64,000 bases of DNA, taken from NCBI GenBank assembly GCA_026874595.1, contig CM049316.1, forward strand, positions 32,343,339 through 32,407,338. Direction: 5' to 3'. The DNA is from Sipunculus nudus (lineage: Eukaryota > Annelida > Sipuncula > Golfingiida > Sipunculidae). The notes under the pieces are model-generated. The model saw only the letters and a program-made list of their open reading frames with translations. It did not search any database and had not been told where the DNA came from. The translations under genes were made by a program, and so were the position numbers. Shown in pieces: positions 12,001-25,600 of this stretch; within the stretch, counting starts at the first letter, position 1; each line of letters begins with the position of its first letter.

Positions 12001-15000
12001 TTCCCTCGCATCTCCCTTGCTTCCAAAAAAATCAAATAATTTCCTGACTTTTAATGAAATTCCATGACTTTTCCCTGACTTTTCCTTGACCGCTGGCAAC
12101 CCTGCCTTTATTCTACGTAATGAACATGTCTCATGTATAATTTGAAATGTCGTATATCTTAATTATCATCCACTTCACTACCTGTTAAAAGTTTGGATAC
12201 GCAGTGCCATGCCAGGTATGGATGCCCAACTGGGAGCAGGGCCTATGTTCCTCCGCATTGAAATGTTCCCCATATTCCGAGATCCATATGTTTTGTTTGA
12301 TATAAGAGAACACTAACAAACGATGATGTTAAAAAACGAGCACATTTGAGCTCCAAATGTCGAGATTAAATGCAGGATGGCAAACAAAGGATCAATCATT
12401 CATGAAGAATTTAGCAAACACGGTTTAGAACTTTACAAAATGTGTATCTCTTCGAATATCCCCAAGGCGTAACTATTCAATTAACATCAGGGGATATCAT
12501 AATTTTCCCTTCTTCTAACAATATTATGAGTTCAGCTGAACCACGGTGAAACGCTTTTTAAATTTTTCTGAGATCACCTCCTGGGAACCTCGGTACTTAG
12601 GAATATAGACATACCCTCCAACTGCGTCCTGTCAAGAATGGAGGATATTCAAATTCGTTTTGGATTGGAGCATTAAACAAGAATGGGAAATGAAATATAA
12701 AATGGCGTCAAACTTTACAAAAAGTCCTCAATTAAGGGGAAAACGTAGCTGTAAAGAATATCCCTTGCATAAGACGAATGCGAGTCGAAACGCGGGTTGG
12801 AACCTTTTCAAGGGAAAAGAAAGTTCCAGAAATGACTATGGTTCTATTCAGAACCATGTTGCTTCTTAAAAGGACCATCAAGAACCCTTTTTTTAAGAGT
12901 GTACGCGCTCGGACCACATGGAAAGAATAGCTTATTTTGATTTTAAATTTTTTAAATCATATATATATATATTACAACAATACCAATTTTACATTGAATA
13001 TTAAGTAACAATCACATACAATTTCAAACACTCAAATTTACAAAGGAAAATATATATATATATATATAGCTCTCTCTTTAAAACATTATGTTAATTATTC
13101 AATTTCATGCTGGCATCCTTTAAGCACATAAAAATAAGATATACACAAATATCAATAAAACTAAAGGGAAATTATTTAATCTAAGATGTTATTTTGCCAC
13201 TGAAGTGATCACTGGGGGCCTCATGTCGTTTAGGTTTTAATGAATGGATGAATGAGCCGCAAGTAAAGGTTTTCATTTAAAATTCTTCTTGTTTCAGCAC
13301 TGTTCTTATAATTTAGAACCTGCAAAATGGTTCGATCTTCTGCGATGATTCCCTACATCATGGGATGTTGGAACGTTTGAAGCGTTTGACTGTTTCCATA
13401 ATGGGAAAACGTATTATGAATTTTGATCTGTTGATGACTTCGTAAGGATAATAGGTGAAATAGACTAACTAGGATTACGGAATGGACCTGCGGGACGAAC
13501 GTGGAACTGAAATCGGACATGTCTGAAGTCTGCTAATAAATACTGGGAAGTTAAGAAATGGATTGGGGTTAATGGCGCAGTCAGTTTAGGGGGACTTGAG
13601 TGAAGGGAGAATATCTGCACTATTAAGTAGTGTCGATTGCATCAGCCTCTGTCCATATACACGATATTGACCGCCGTAATTAGACCTGCTTAAGTGGGCT
13701 CTTGGTGACGTCAATGACCAAAGTGTCCATAATCGGAAAACTTATTATAAATTTTTGATCTGACAATGACTTCTGGTGTTCCTTTTCAAAATGTATTTAA
13801 GAATAAAATTAAAACGTGTGAGCAACTTCGGGAATGACACATGCATATTAATACAGCGCATAATTCCTTGAATTGGCATATTTCAGTGATCAGTGAGAAT
13901 ATGCAAGTCTCACACGAAAATGCCTGTTACTAGTGCTACAGAACCAACGCTAAATCATATATCACTTAATTATACTGAATATGTGTGTAAAAATACCTTA
14001 CATTATCTAATATCAACATATATATGATCACTTTGGACTAAAAAATACAAAATTTCTAACACTTGCAAACGGCGAATTAAAAAACCTATTTTTTTCTTCT
14101 TTTAAAAACAGAGTATAAGGAATTAAAAATAATTAAAAATATAACCATACATTTTCTACCACAGCCAAGGAGGTTAAGCTTTAACTTCTTGGTTTGTATG
14201 TATTTCTTTATTTCTTGTTTACAAAATTACGCAGAACTAGTGATAAAGAGATGCGGGACAGGGGAAATACCGTGCAGATCTCGATAAAAGTACGGACCAA
14301 TCATAGTTTTGCCTTGGTGGAGGTATGCGTTTTACTGCGTCTTAGTTTTTCATTATTTTCACTCACTATATATCCGTACACCCGCCCAGCCGCTGCAGTA
14401 TGTTGTCAGCATTCATTGTGTTATAGCTGGAGTTGATTTGAACCTTGGCGTAACCGACCACTTCCTGTAGAAGTATTTTAAGGATATGGCTGACCAACTG
14501 ATGTGACGTCCTCTCGCTCGTCTCTATCACCAAGGGTAGTTCCTGACGGTCTACGTAAAAATGGCGTTTTGGCGAAGAATCTGAAAAGACAGTAAGAGTA
14601 TGTAAAGTTCTTTGTCACTTGCCAGTGTGTACTGAGTGTGTTTTTTTCTTCTTTTCATTTTTTCCCTGAGAACAAGAGTTTTCTAGCGGAACCATCCAGG
14701 GCCTAGGGGCTCAGCGTCCATTTTTTCACCTGTTTATTATGGTTCTGTATGGTGATAAATACAATCCACATGTGTCTGTTCAGTGTTTACAATGATTATT
14801 ACGTTAAGACATTGGTCAGACACGGCACGAAATTGTGCATGCGCGAAAACTTTTTTTTTACAATTAGATAAGAAGTTTTGTTACTGTTTGTAACTATTTT
14901 TATATATGAAAGTAGCACAGGAGGTTAAATTTTCGTATTCATACTCTTTACATGTGTAAGGAGATGTTACTATTATATATCTAGGAGAAAATACGATATT

Positions 15001-18000
15001 TAATGTATATAGCAAATATATCTGTAGTTAAAGATAGGGCACCTTTAAGTTCTATATTTCACAGTTAATGTCATACTAAAAAATAATAAATATGAAATTA
15101 AATTAAAATTAGAAGGGTTTCCATTAAGCGAATCAGAGTGAGGAATATGTTCAGTCACGAAACGGATACACATTCGACGGATACTATGAAATAATAACAA
15201 ACAAAAGAAAAAGTCCGTATATTGAAATTCTTGATATTATATGTTTGAATAAACGACTGTCTTCTGTGTTGTGAAAAATGGGTAATGTTTCACCGCTGTG
15301 TAATGTAGCTTTATGATAATGGATGTGTAACAGTCACCCCAGCCCAGGCTTCCCCATCAAACCTGGCAGGCGGTCGAGAATCAATACTTCCATGTCACTG
15401 TGACCATAAAGACTTTGGGAAATTGATGGATCGACTCCGCCGGTTAATATATCGCCCTGGTGCACAGGTAACGTGACCTGTGTCTCTGAGCGCTCACTCT
15501 CTCTCGGCGGTCTTATATCTCCGCTTCATTAGACTCACCATCGCCGCCTGATTGCACGGCGCATGTGGATACATAGTACGCCCAATCACCGGGTCGTGTA
15601 ACAATATCGGCTCCAAGATCTTTTCTTCCGGGTGTAAGTAATTCTACATCGAACACGGAATTTATAATGCGCAATTCTAAAGCATGTACTGTATAGGTTT
15701 AAAAAGGGTTAATCTTGAAACCTCTTCGTGGATTTCCATAATTGTCCGAGTATTTCCTTTTATGGAATATTTTTTGACAATATATATATGTATATGAAAA
15801 CATATATATATTAATATTTGAAAGGCCAATAAATGGAATAGGAGCTTCGTAAACTAAACGACTGGTATTGTAATAGTCAAAATTTAGGTATAACATCAGT
15901 TCAGTAGGTCTTTTTAACGGCATCTCTCTGTGCACCCAGTCTAATGACCCCGTCAGTATATTGGACTCAGCGTGCAGTCGATTCCTCACTATCACCCAGT
16001 TGGGGGTGTCGGTAGACTTTAAGTGATCTCTGGGCGATTGCAAACATTTATATTTATACAATGAAAAAGAAGCAAATGCTCATGATGTTTCCCTTCAGCA
16101 GAGAGCTAAGGATATATAGAACTCTTAATTGAATAAATCCGATTACTTGATTCATAGTTAAGATTTTGCCTTATACCTTAATAGGTTTAGGTCAGTCGGA
16201 CGGCAATGAGCTGAATATTTCACTTCTAACGTTTAAGAGTTATTTTTGTAGGTGTATGACAGAGTGGTCATGGTTTTGAATCAATGTAGTTTAAAGAACA
16301 ATGTACGATTTTGGCTAAATAGGTCCGTCTGAGCTGGCACGTTAGTTACGATAACTATGTATTCGCCCGGATCGACATATATATATATATATATATATAT
16401 GGCCAGATATATGAACAATATACTTCGGCATGCTGTTAAATAACTATATAATATAAAAGACAAGACGCGTTTTTTGGTCATAAAGGAATATATGCACGGG
16501 TATGCTGTCTATTATATATGACTGTCTCGGTCCCTACATTAAGTGAAACGTAACATTTTATTTTTTTCAGGATAAAAAGTAGTATATTTCTTATATATAA
16601 GACATTCAATCAGATATGTAACTAATATATGAGGTCTTTTAGATAATGCTGTCTCATGGGGGCATATATTTCTACGGAGGTTTATCTGATAATGGAAAGT
16701 ATGTTGACTGCCAGGATAATGCATTTAGCGTTAACATTCGTGTGCGGAAGCCACACGTCACACTGCCATACGCAGAGATTATGACATTAAGACAAAACAG
16801 TGGGGAAATGGCTGGATTGTCATTTGCAAAGGTTATATAACCATAAGGGTTGTGAAAACCACGCGAAAGTAACACAATGCATTTCCATTATGTTGCTACC
16901 AAGGAGAGAATTATACCAAAACAAATCTAAACATTATGCGTACAACGCAATATTATTACATAATTTTAGCTCCGTTATAATATATTCCGCATTATTATTA
17001 AGCAAATATTAAACATGTAAATGAAACTTACGCAGTAAATAGCTGTAAGTATAAAACATTAATAAAAACTAAATTACTGCTTCCTTTGAAGCATCACTTC
17101 AACTTAACGAAAATAAACATCTTCGATTTTATCATATATATTATATGTGATTTTTTCAATCATGATTTTAACATGACTTCAAACAAAGAATATAGATAAG
17201 CTTTATTTCATTTAAACCACAGACGATATCAAATATTCAAAAACAAAAGCACCGCAAGAGTCCGTCGTATGTCTTGCCACCTCTGCCTTTATAACATATG
17301 TACATGTTTGGCAGACAATTAAACCCGGGGGAGTTACGCTAATGGCTTACATTTATACTTTTTTGTTGTTGGAGGTAACCGCTTCCATTTTTTCAATGCT
17401 TACTTGACTACGTATATGTTCATCTGCAGAAGTCCATTCCGGTTTTGGACTACTTGACAGGACAGTATCACACACTTCCTCTCATTTTCTATCCTGACGT
17501 CAACAAGGACCAGTGACTACTGCACCTGCGGGCCCTGGGTGCGTAATCGTCCCCATTGCTTGGTCATACCACCGAGGAACCCCCGAAAGGCATATTCGTT
17601 TGTGAGTGAAACACGGCCGTTGGACACGGCCTTCCCATTAAGCCTGCAGAGCGCTCACCCTGGCTGGGGGCCGACCGTGAAAAATCTCACCGCCTCGGCT
17701 GAGATTCGAACTCACGATCTCCGGCTTTGAGTTCTTTGCTCTCCCCCGGAGCCACAGAAGCCGGTACATTCATACTGAATGTCAGCAAAATCCATCAAAT
17801 TCCTAGTTATCATAGCAATACCTCAAAATAGACTTGTTAACTCTGACCTCATTAAACATGCGCAGATATTGCCTAGAATCAAACAAGACCAGATGTTATA
17901 TAATTATTAATATATCTCTTGAATTTCATCAAAACCCATCATGTTCCTGTCACGTCATCGCGACGACACCACAAAAAGCCATGTCACCTCTGACCTCATT

Positions 18001-21000
18001 AAATATGCGTGGATTCGAAATCGTGTCTAGAATCGAACTCGGAGGAGATAATCTGATGCTAAATAGTTACAGTGAGAAAATCCATCGAAACCAAGGTAAG
18101 TTATCGCGGCGACACTCAAAGACGGAGGGAGAGACAAACGGAGGGATGGATGGACGGGCATATAACAGTTGTCTCACCCGATCTGTTCTATTGTACACGA
18201 AAAACTAAATAGTTTTTACTCAATATAATTCAACGCGGTTTGTCACTGATCTGTCTGTCAAAGATTAATATTGACATATGGACCTTCATAATGGATTGGA
18301 CCATATACAGATAGTGTGTCAAGGTTACCAGCAAGGGACTTGTGTCAAATTTACGATTGTATATCATGAATAAATAACGATGCACTTCAGACATCTAACT
18401 GCTAAATCAATATCTGCACAATAAATCTTGCCCTGCCGACGCGATCGTAACGGTTCCCTTCATACTGCAAGGTGTAGCGTTTTCGAATTTCCCCTGTCTA
18501 AGATAACTGGGGTGTTGGGGGAGGGATAATTTGTAATGATTTAAAATAACAACCCCCCCCCCCCCCGGCCCATAACTTGAAGTCAATTTCAAATTACCCA
18601 CAAAGGTTACTGGAAATTTCAGATTACCTCGTGGGATTTCAGATTACACCTGCAAAAAACGATGTTTCTTTATGTTTATTAACTTATTATTTATTTCCTA
18701 AATTAGTTTTAATCTTTGTACATCATATGTTTGCACGTAATGTGCTATGCGCTTGGTAAAATGTACGAGTCAATAAAAAATCAATAAAAAAGATTTGCGT
18801 TTTGAGACAATTTTATTTTCACAGATGGTTCCATCCTTTAATTCTCGTATCTTTCACCTGGTTTATTTAGATATTATATCATAAGTTAAAAGTATAAGAA
18901 TGTATCATTTATTCAAATCAGCGCGTGGATAATATGAACAGTGCGGGGGTAATCTCAGATTAGGTCCGAACTACCCTAGGGCTAATGTTAAATCGGTTTC
19001 ACATTACCGGGGGTCTGTACACCGGTGACCGTAGCTGAGGTGATTGAGCCTAAACCTGCGTGACTGGGTGTGTTGCACGATATTCGGGGATTTTTATTTT
19101 GCGATTTCATCTACTTTTGTAGGCTGTGACGTAGAGTTTTGAATATCTTTAATATGTTTTCAGCTTCGTATGACCTTCGTCCTGTTTTAATGTGAAGATA
19201 TTATGGCTAGTTCGGGTCGCCTTAATGTTCCTGCTTGCTTTACCTTTATGAGACCACAGTAAAATTGTTTTACCCGGAAGAAATTCAACAAACGATAATA
19301 TATTTAGCCTTTGAATTAACAAGGGTCGTAATGATTCCGAATATACTTAAATTAGACTCAATACTGTTCTTTTGCGGATGTCCCGGTTACTAGTTACTGC
19401 AATTACCCACGGAAATAAAAACCAACAACTATTAAAATATTCAAAACACTCTACCCTTTGTAAGGGCTAGGCATCTCCTTACAGTTTTCAGATGGAATAG
19501 GACTGTACTTGTTTAAAATCCGAATACGCCATTTGTGAAAAAGTAGCGAAGATGTAAACAACATTTAAAAGGTACAGATTGATTAGAATTACTCTTGCTA
19601 ACGTTTTACCATTAATTCCGACATGCGACTTGTGACATCCGGGTTTTAGTGTGTACGCAAAATGGCAGCCCCATGAACTTTTGGATATTTTTGATAGGTG
19701 AGGATAAGCTAAGGGAACGTAAATAACAAGAAAGTACTTAGAGGACATTCTGAAGGTGCGGAGAGTTTTTGCCAATAGACCAGTATCCTTTCAAGTAGAA
19801 GCAGAAGGAACGCTCTGCCAGTGACCGCGCAATCATTCACAAATTATACTATAATTCCTCATTCAATTTTTTTTTACCCATGTCTCACGTGTATATTAAA
19901 ATACTGCATTGTTTATATAGAGCATAAGATGTTTTTCTTAAGCCCCCAAGTGATGGAAGGTTCCACCCGAATCTACAACAGCCCCTCCCAACAAAAAATG
20001 CGAATATTTGAGAGACCTGGTATAGCAATAGTTATGCGGTATACACGAATTTACTTTGAATGGTCAAACCCGTGGGTCCTGTCATTGAGACAGAAACTAT
20101 CTTTATGTTCCTATTAACAATGTTTGCTGCTAAGCCATCTGGCAAATATCTAATTTCCGCAACAACTCCTCCCTGAACAAATATAATAAAAGTGCCCTTG
20201 GTGTGTCATCAGTGCCTCATCTTGTTTTTCTGTTAAACCAAATCGAGTCATCGGTTGCCAGGCAACAAGATGTGATGTTAAAGGTCTGAATATTAGCCGT
20301 TTTTCTTTTGGGCTATAATGACCTGGGCCGTTGTCACAGCACGTAAGATCGCCCGGTTCAACGCCCACGCAAACCACCATTACCCGGAAAATAGTGCAAT
20401 ATGAAAAATAGTTTTATCTGTTTAGACGAAAAAGTTCCTTAGGCAATGTACGGTCGCGTACCTTTTGACAGCTCTCTTGCAGTCATATGTTATAGACTGA
20501 TGTTTTGTGCGATGTTGGAAACTGTAAGCAGGAGAACAGGCTATAGGCCTGTTTCTGTGAATTGTTATTCTTAGGACGCCCCCTAATATTTTATACATTA
20601 TTTCTACTTGGGTACTGAATGGCGGGGAAAAGTGTCATACGTGACAGTTGTTATTAATTTAAGGCGACAGGTTCATTAAGAGGTCAACAAATCAATTTGA
20701 AACGGATGTATTCAGTCACCAGCTAATGTAACAGCAAGATTATAGAGGCCCCAACTGTCAGAGTTCATGACGGTCTGTCGATTAAAAACGGAGTAAACAT
20801 CCCTCCTCCGGAACCACTAACCGGTGGTAATATACGGCGCCGTCGCATACGGTGTATCTTAAATCAATTTCACATTTTAATCTAACATTAATGGGAGAAC
20901 TGCAAGGTCGGTCTATAGAAGCCGGTATGTGGCAATCACGCCCAAAGTCAGGAACCACTACCCGGTGGTAATATATTTACCCTACCGTCTTGTCACTGGA

Positions 21001-22608
21001 ATACCAGTCCGTATGTATTGATACAATATAGCGACATCTCTTTTACACTAAAGCTTAAAGGGATTTATTCAAATACAGACATGTTGACTCTACATGAACT
21101 ATTGAGTTTTACCTTAAACATATTATAGTATATATGCTAATGTTTCGTTTGAACAACCCTTTTTTTTTACTTCTCTGTCAAGTGGAAATTACCTTGCACC
21201 GAGCGCGTACCGCGCAAATTCATAAAACATGATTTGTACAGCTTGAAACCGGTGTTTTTTTTCTGTATTTCTTCTTCCATGTTTCTCCTCCTTGTTTGCG
21301 CATGCGCAAAATCGGACCTCTGTGTCCGCAGTCTTGTTATTGTAAACAGACACAAGTGAACTGTGTTAACTCAAACACAAGCTTAAACATATAACCATAT
21401 AACAGAAGTAAATGCGAGATAGAACGTCCTTTTTTATGCTAACAAGCGTTTCTATAAATCAATACAAATAAAAAAAATAAACAAATAGCGTGGGATAAAG
21501 CCCTTATCACTGTAATTAACCTTTAAAGCCAGACGTGTTTCAGTCTACACATGATATACATGGGATAAGAGCAAAAACAAAGCCCAGACATTGATTTAGG
21601 TAGCTGAGTACACCGCCACCAGCCAATCACGTGGTCAAAAGCGTCGCAGACGATCGCCTCATGCAGCAGACTATCCCGAAATGGCGGAATTTATTTGATC
21701 ATATACTGTCATAGGAGATCAAATGTGATCATGTTACCATGACTCACTCTGTGTCACACAAACTTTATAGCCACATATGGTGCGACTCGAGCTTATTTGG
21801 TCAAACCTTTGATTGCCTTGAAGAGTACACGAACTAAAGAAACATAATGGTTTGATTGAAATTGCATGAAAACGTATTGAGGTTTTACCAATCATACGGG
21901 TGCGCGATATTATCGATGGTTCGGTATATCGGGATATGGTGATTCGCATATTGCGTATCGCAATACAGTTTTTAAATATCGATATTTTTCGATATTTTTT
22001 TAAACATGTCTAAAACTGATTGTTTATGAATGAAAGTTATATTTCTGTTTCAAATTAAGACATCCAAATGGGATGGGACTAATGACTAAACTGAAAGCAG
22101 GAAATGATTAAGAAGGCCTGACATAGCAAAGATCAAATTTACGTCCCAGGAAATATGTATGTCTGCTCGATGACCTATTGGTGTTACAATACAAAAAAAA
22201 AGAAAAGAAAGAAATGCTGGACACGGTCATCACAATTAGTCATTCATTATTATTGCCTCCTCACATCGTAAAATAACTGCATTAAGATCCAGTATAAAGT
22301 ACCGGCACCTATACCGCTATGTGCTAAAGCACAGTCCATAATTCTCTATCTGACAGGTCATTTACACATGTAAGACCTTAAGAACTTACATTGATTTTAA
22401 GTAATTGCAACAACAAGTAATTTCTGTACTAGGTACACAAGCAAGAAAAAGCAAGTGTATGAAATAAACTGATCTGCCTATTGTCTCACCATATTTAACA
22501 TAATAAAGAATAATTAATGATAATGAAATTAATAGTTTATATATATATATGTATATATACATATATATAACACTCATTTCCTATAAATCTAATTCAATGA
22601 CAATATTG

Positions 22609-22647
<39 letters not shown>

Positions 22648-25600
22648 CATTTTGATCTGAGGTGAACTATAGAATTGTAACCAGTCATGCAGTCTGTACG
22701 ACAAATCTAATCATTGCCATAGATACCTTAATTTATTAACTATCTACTCAAGTCTTTATTATCCCGATATTTCTGAAACATGACAATAGTATAACAAATC
22801 GTTTCACCTTCATATAAAACATGCAGGGCATATGTAATATATTTGCATGGTCTTCCTGTTATATTATCCCAAAAGGGAAATCTTCAGTCCAAGGAGTCGC
22901 CCACGGTGTTGTGAATTTCTTTATCTCAGGGATACTTAGCATTCATGACCGATTCTCAGGCAGACCTTGGTTTAGACCTTCGGTGCCAAGTAGATTGTTC
23001 TGAATAAGACTTGAATACTCAATGTTCTGTATCATGGCCAGCCTATTGACCATAACACCAGAATTTTCCTTCATGTTTCCAAGTTTATTAAACTCCAGCT
23101 TCCTCACTTCTATAACTTCTTGCAGAACATCCATATTTTCGACATGCGACCTGTGACATGTAGAATTTAATGTGTGCGCATAATGGCAGCACTCATTTGG
23201 AGAAAGTTAGAAATAACCTTATCAGGGTTCGAGTGCTTCGAAAAAATCAAGCTGTTAAAATAACTGACCGTCAACACACTCGTTGACACTGAGAATGAAA
23301 CGGAGTAAAAAAAAACATGAGGTAAGATTTACATCTGGCTTGTCAAAGAGTCTACATCTTTATTGTAATAGGTTATCATAGTTGGAATCGTTTGTTGAAT
23401 AAGAACAAAGCTAATGCCATGCAGAAATAGATTGCTTGTTGTTTTGAAGTCTTTTTGGTGTAAGATTTCCCATAGGAGTACACACGGGCTGGGGGGAAAA
23501 CGGCCGCCGTCATAGACTGTTGCAGGAGGACAATTTTCAGTGGTCCTGCAGAAATAAATAACCCAGTATTTTGAAATTAGTCCGTCATGTCATTTATCAA
23601 ACAACAAAGATCTTTATGTTCCGTGTTTTCTTCGGTGATGTAGGGTGCACTCTCCATTGAAGACCTCTCCATTAAAGTCTTGTTACATGGTTGGCCGTAC
23701 TATCGGGTTGGTCCGGATAACTGGCTGGTCATGTTATTTGGTTGGCCGTGTAATCCTGTTGTCCTTTTTATCGCTTTGGCCCACCTATTTGGTGGTCCAT
23801 GTTATCTGGGCTGGACGTGTTGTCTGGTTGGACGTGGTACCTGGTTGGACGTGGTACCTGGTTGGAATTGCTTCTCATTGGATGTGTAATCTGTGTGGCC
23901 AAAGTATCTAACTGTTAAGCTGGGATTACACAAAACGTCACGAAAACCACGATTTAGACATTTTATTTAATTTTAAATCGTGTTAAGATCGCATGTCATC
24001 TTAAATAGCGTGACAGATTGTTGTTCAAAAATCGTGGTGATTGCTAGGGATCTCCATAATCGTGAGGTTCTTGTTGGCCGTGTATCGAGTTGCCTCAGCT
24101 ATCTGACTGTTCATGATTTCTGGTTGGACGTTTATCTGATTGGACGTGTTACCTGGTTGGACGTGATATCGGGGTTTCCCCGCTATCTGGCTGTACAACT
24201 TAGTTTTCTGGTTGGTCATGTTATCTTGTTGGCCGTTTATAGGGGTGGCCTAGCTATCTGGCTGTTTATGTTATCTGGTTTGTCGTGTTACCAGGTTGGT
24301 CGTGATATATGGCTGGCCGTGTTATTTCGTTGGATGTGTTATCGGGGTGGCTCAGGTTTTTGGCTGTTCGTGTTATGTGGTTGGTCCTGTTATGTGGTTG
24401 GTCCTGTTATCTGGCTGGCCGTGATATTTGAGCCATCGTCCTTTCTGCCTATATAATCGTGTTACCTAGCTTGATGAGTAACTAATATCGTGGAGGGGGT
24501 TTTGGCCTTCTGACTGGTGGTTGGACCAATGACAGGTGGATATATCCTGTTAATGGTTAAGAAAAAGTGCTTGTGTTATAGTGATAGATTTATACTCTGT
24601 TATATTAACAGTTACAAAATCCATAATATTCACCTACATGTTATCACGATACGGTATTTCAAGGGAAGACTGACCCACAACGAAATTAGTAACATTAGAG
24701 CAAATGCAAGTAATTTAATACACTTTATGTGACATCCCCCTGGGGCATCTGACAAGTAACTGACTTTTAGTCAATTGAAGCACGACTGAAGCAGGTTTAA
24801 TACCAACTTTGAGCAGAGGATTGCAGTACATAAGCTTGTTTATCACGCCATACGCCCACTGCCGGATAAAGGCTGAACACAAGGGCAGGCTATTAACCAG
24901 GCACCTCGGCTCTCCAGACAGTCAGAGAAACGTTAACCCTCCTCCGGCGCAGCAGAGCATATGTCCTCTGTCTGTTCTTTTAAGATGGAAAGCCGAAGCT
25001 CCGGCTGAGAGCCTCGTCAACTCCGGGCCCCAGGTGAGAGGAGACAAACCGGTCATGCCACCGCGTCAAGCACTGCCTCCGTCTGTGCATACGGCATGAT
25101 TATATAAGGTACAACTTGAAAATCATGATTTGTGAGGTTGCGCGGCACGGCTACAAGGTAGCGTGCGCGCTATGTACTTTCAGTTAAAGATATTAGCATG
25201 TTTCATCACCGGTGGCACTTGTAACCTCGGCGCTGTTTTCGAGGTTCAGGGAGGACAGATAAATCGAAAGTGAAATTGAAACCACAAAACCTGAATAATG
25301 CGTCGACTGCCCATAAACTGATCTCTGAGGGACATTCACAACACAGCATTTACCCCTCAATCAAATTAACTTTACTTCCTGCCAGCAGTGATGTAGTCGA
25401 GTTCACATGCAACATCCGAGAACATGCCAAAGTCCAGACCACTCAAGTGCATGTCGAGGTCCGAGTCCTTGAGTTTCGAGTCCAATTCGAAGTCCGAGTA
25501 CTTGAGGTTCGAGTCCAAGTCCACCTTCTTCCAGTCCGCGTTATTTGGAAGCCGAGTGCAAGTCCGAGTCCAAGTCCAATATAAATCTGCTTTATATAAA

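Larger units (their letters stand above)
17770..23640. other. Intron interior without a recognised gene
   Basis: Contains a local duplication (CTGACCTCATTAAA words at about 17844 and 17992), a C-run at 18550-18566, two members of the CGACATGCG repeat family (19617, 23136), a paired motif at 20810 and 20951, and AT microsatellites at 22539-22570 and 22611-22645. A 63-codon minus-strand frame at 22943-23134 (starts MDVLQEVIEVRKLEFNKLG) looks protein-like but is unidentified. Confidence 0.5.

Noticed and set aside
23645-24456. 88- and 158-codon Trp/Gly-rich plus-strand frames resembling a membrane protein
   Set aside because: A stop-free 17-bp minisatellite makes such frames in every phase.
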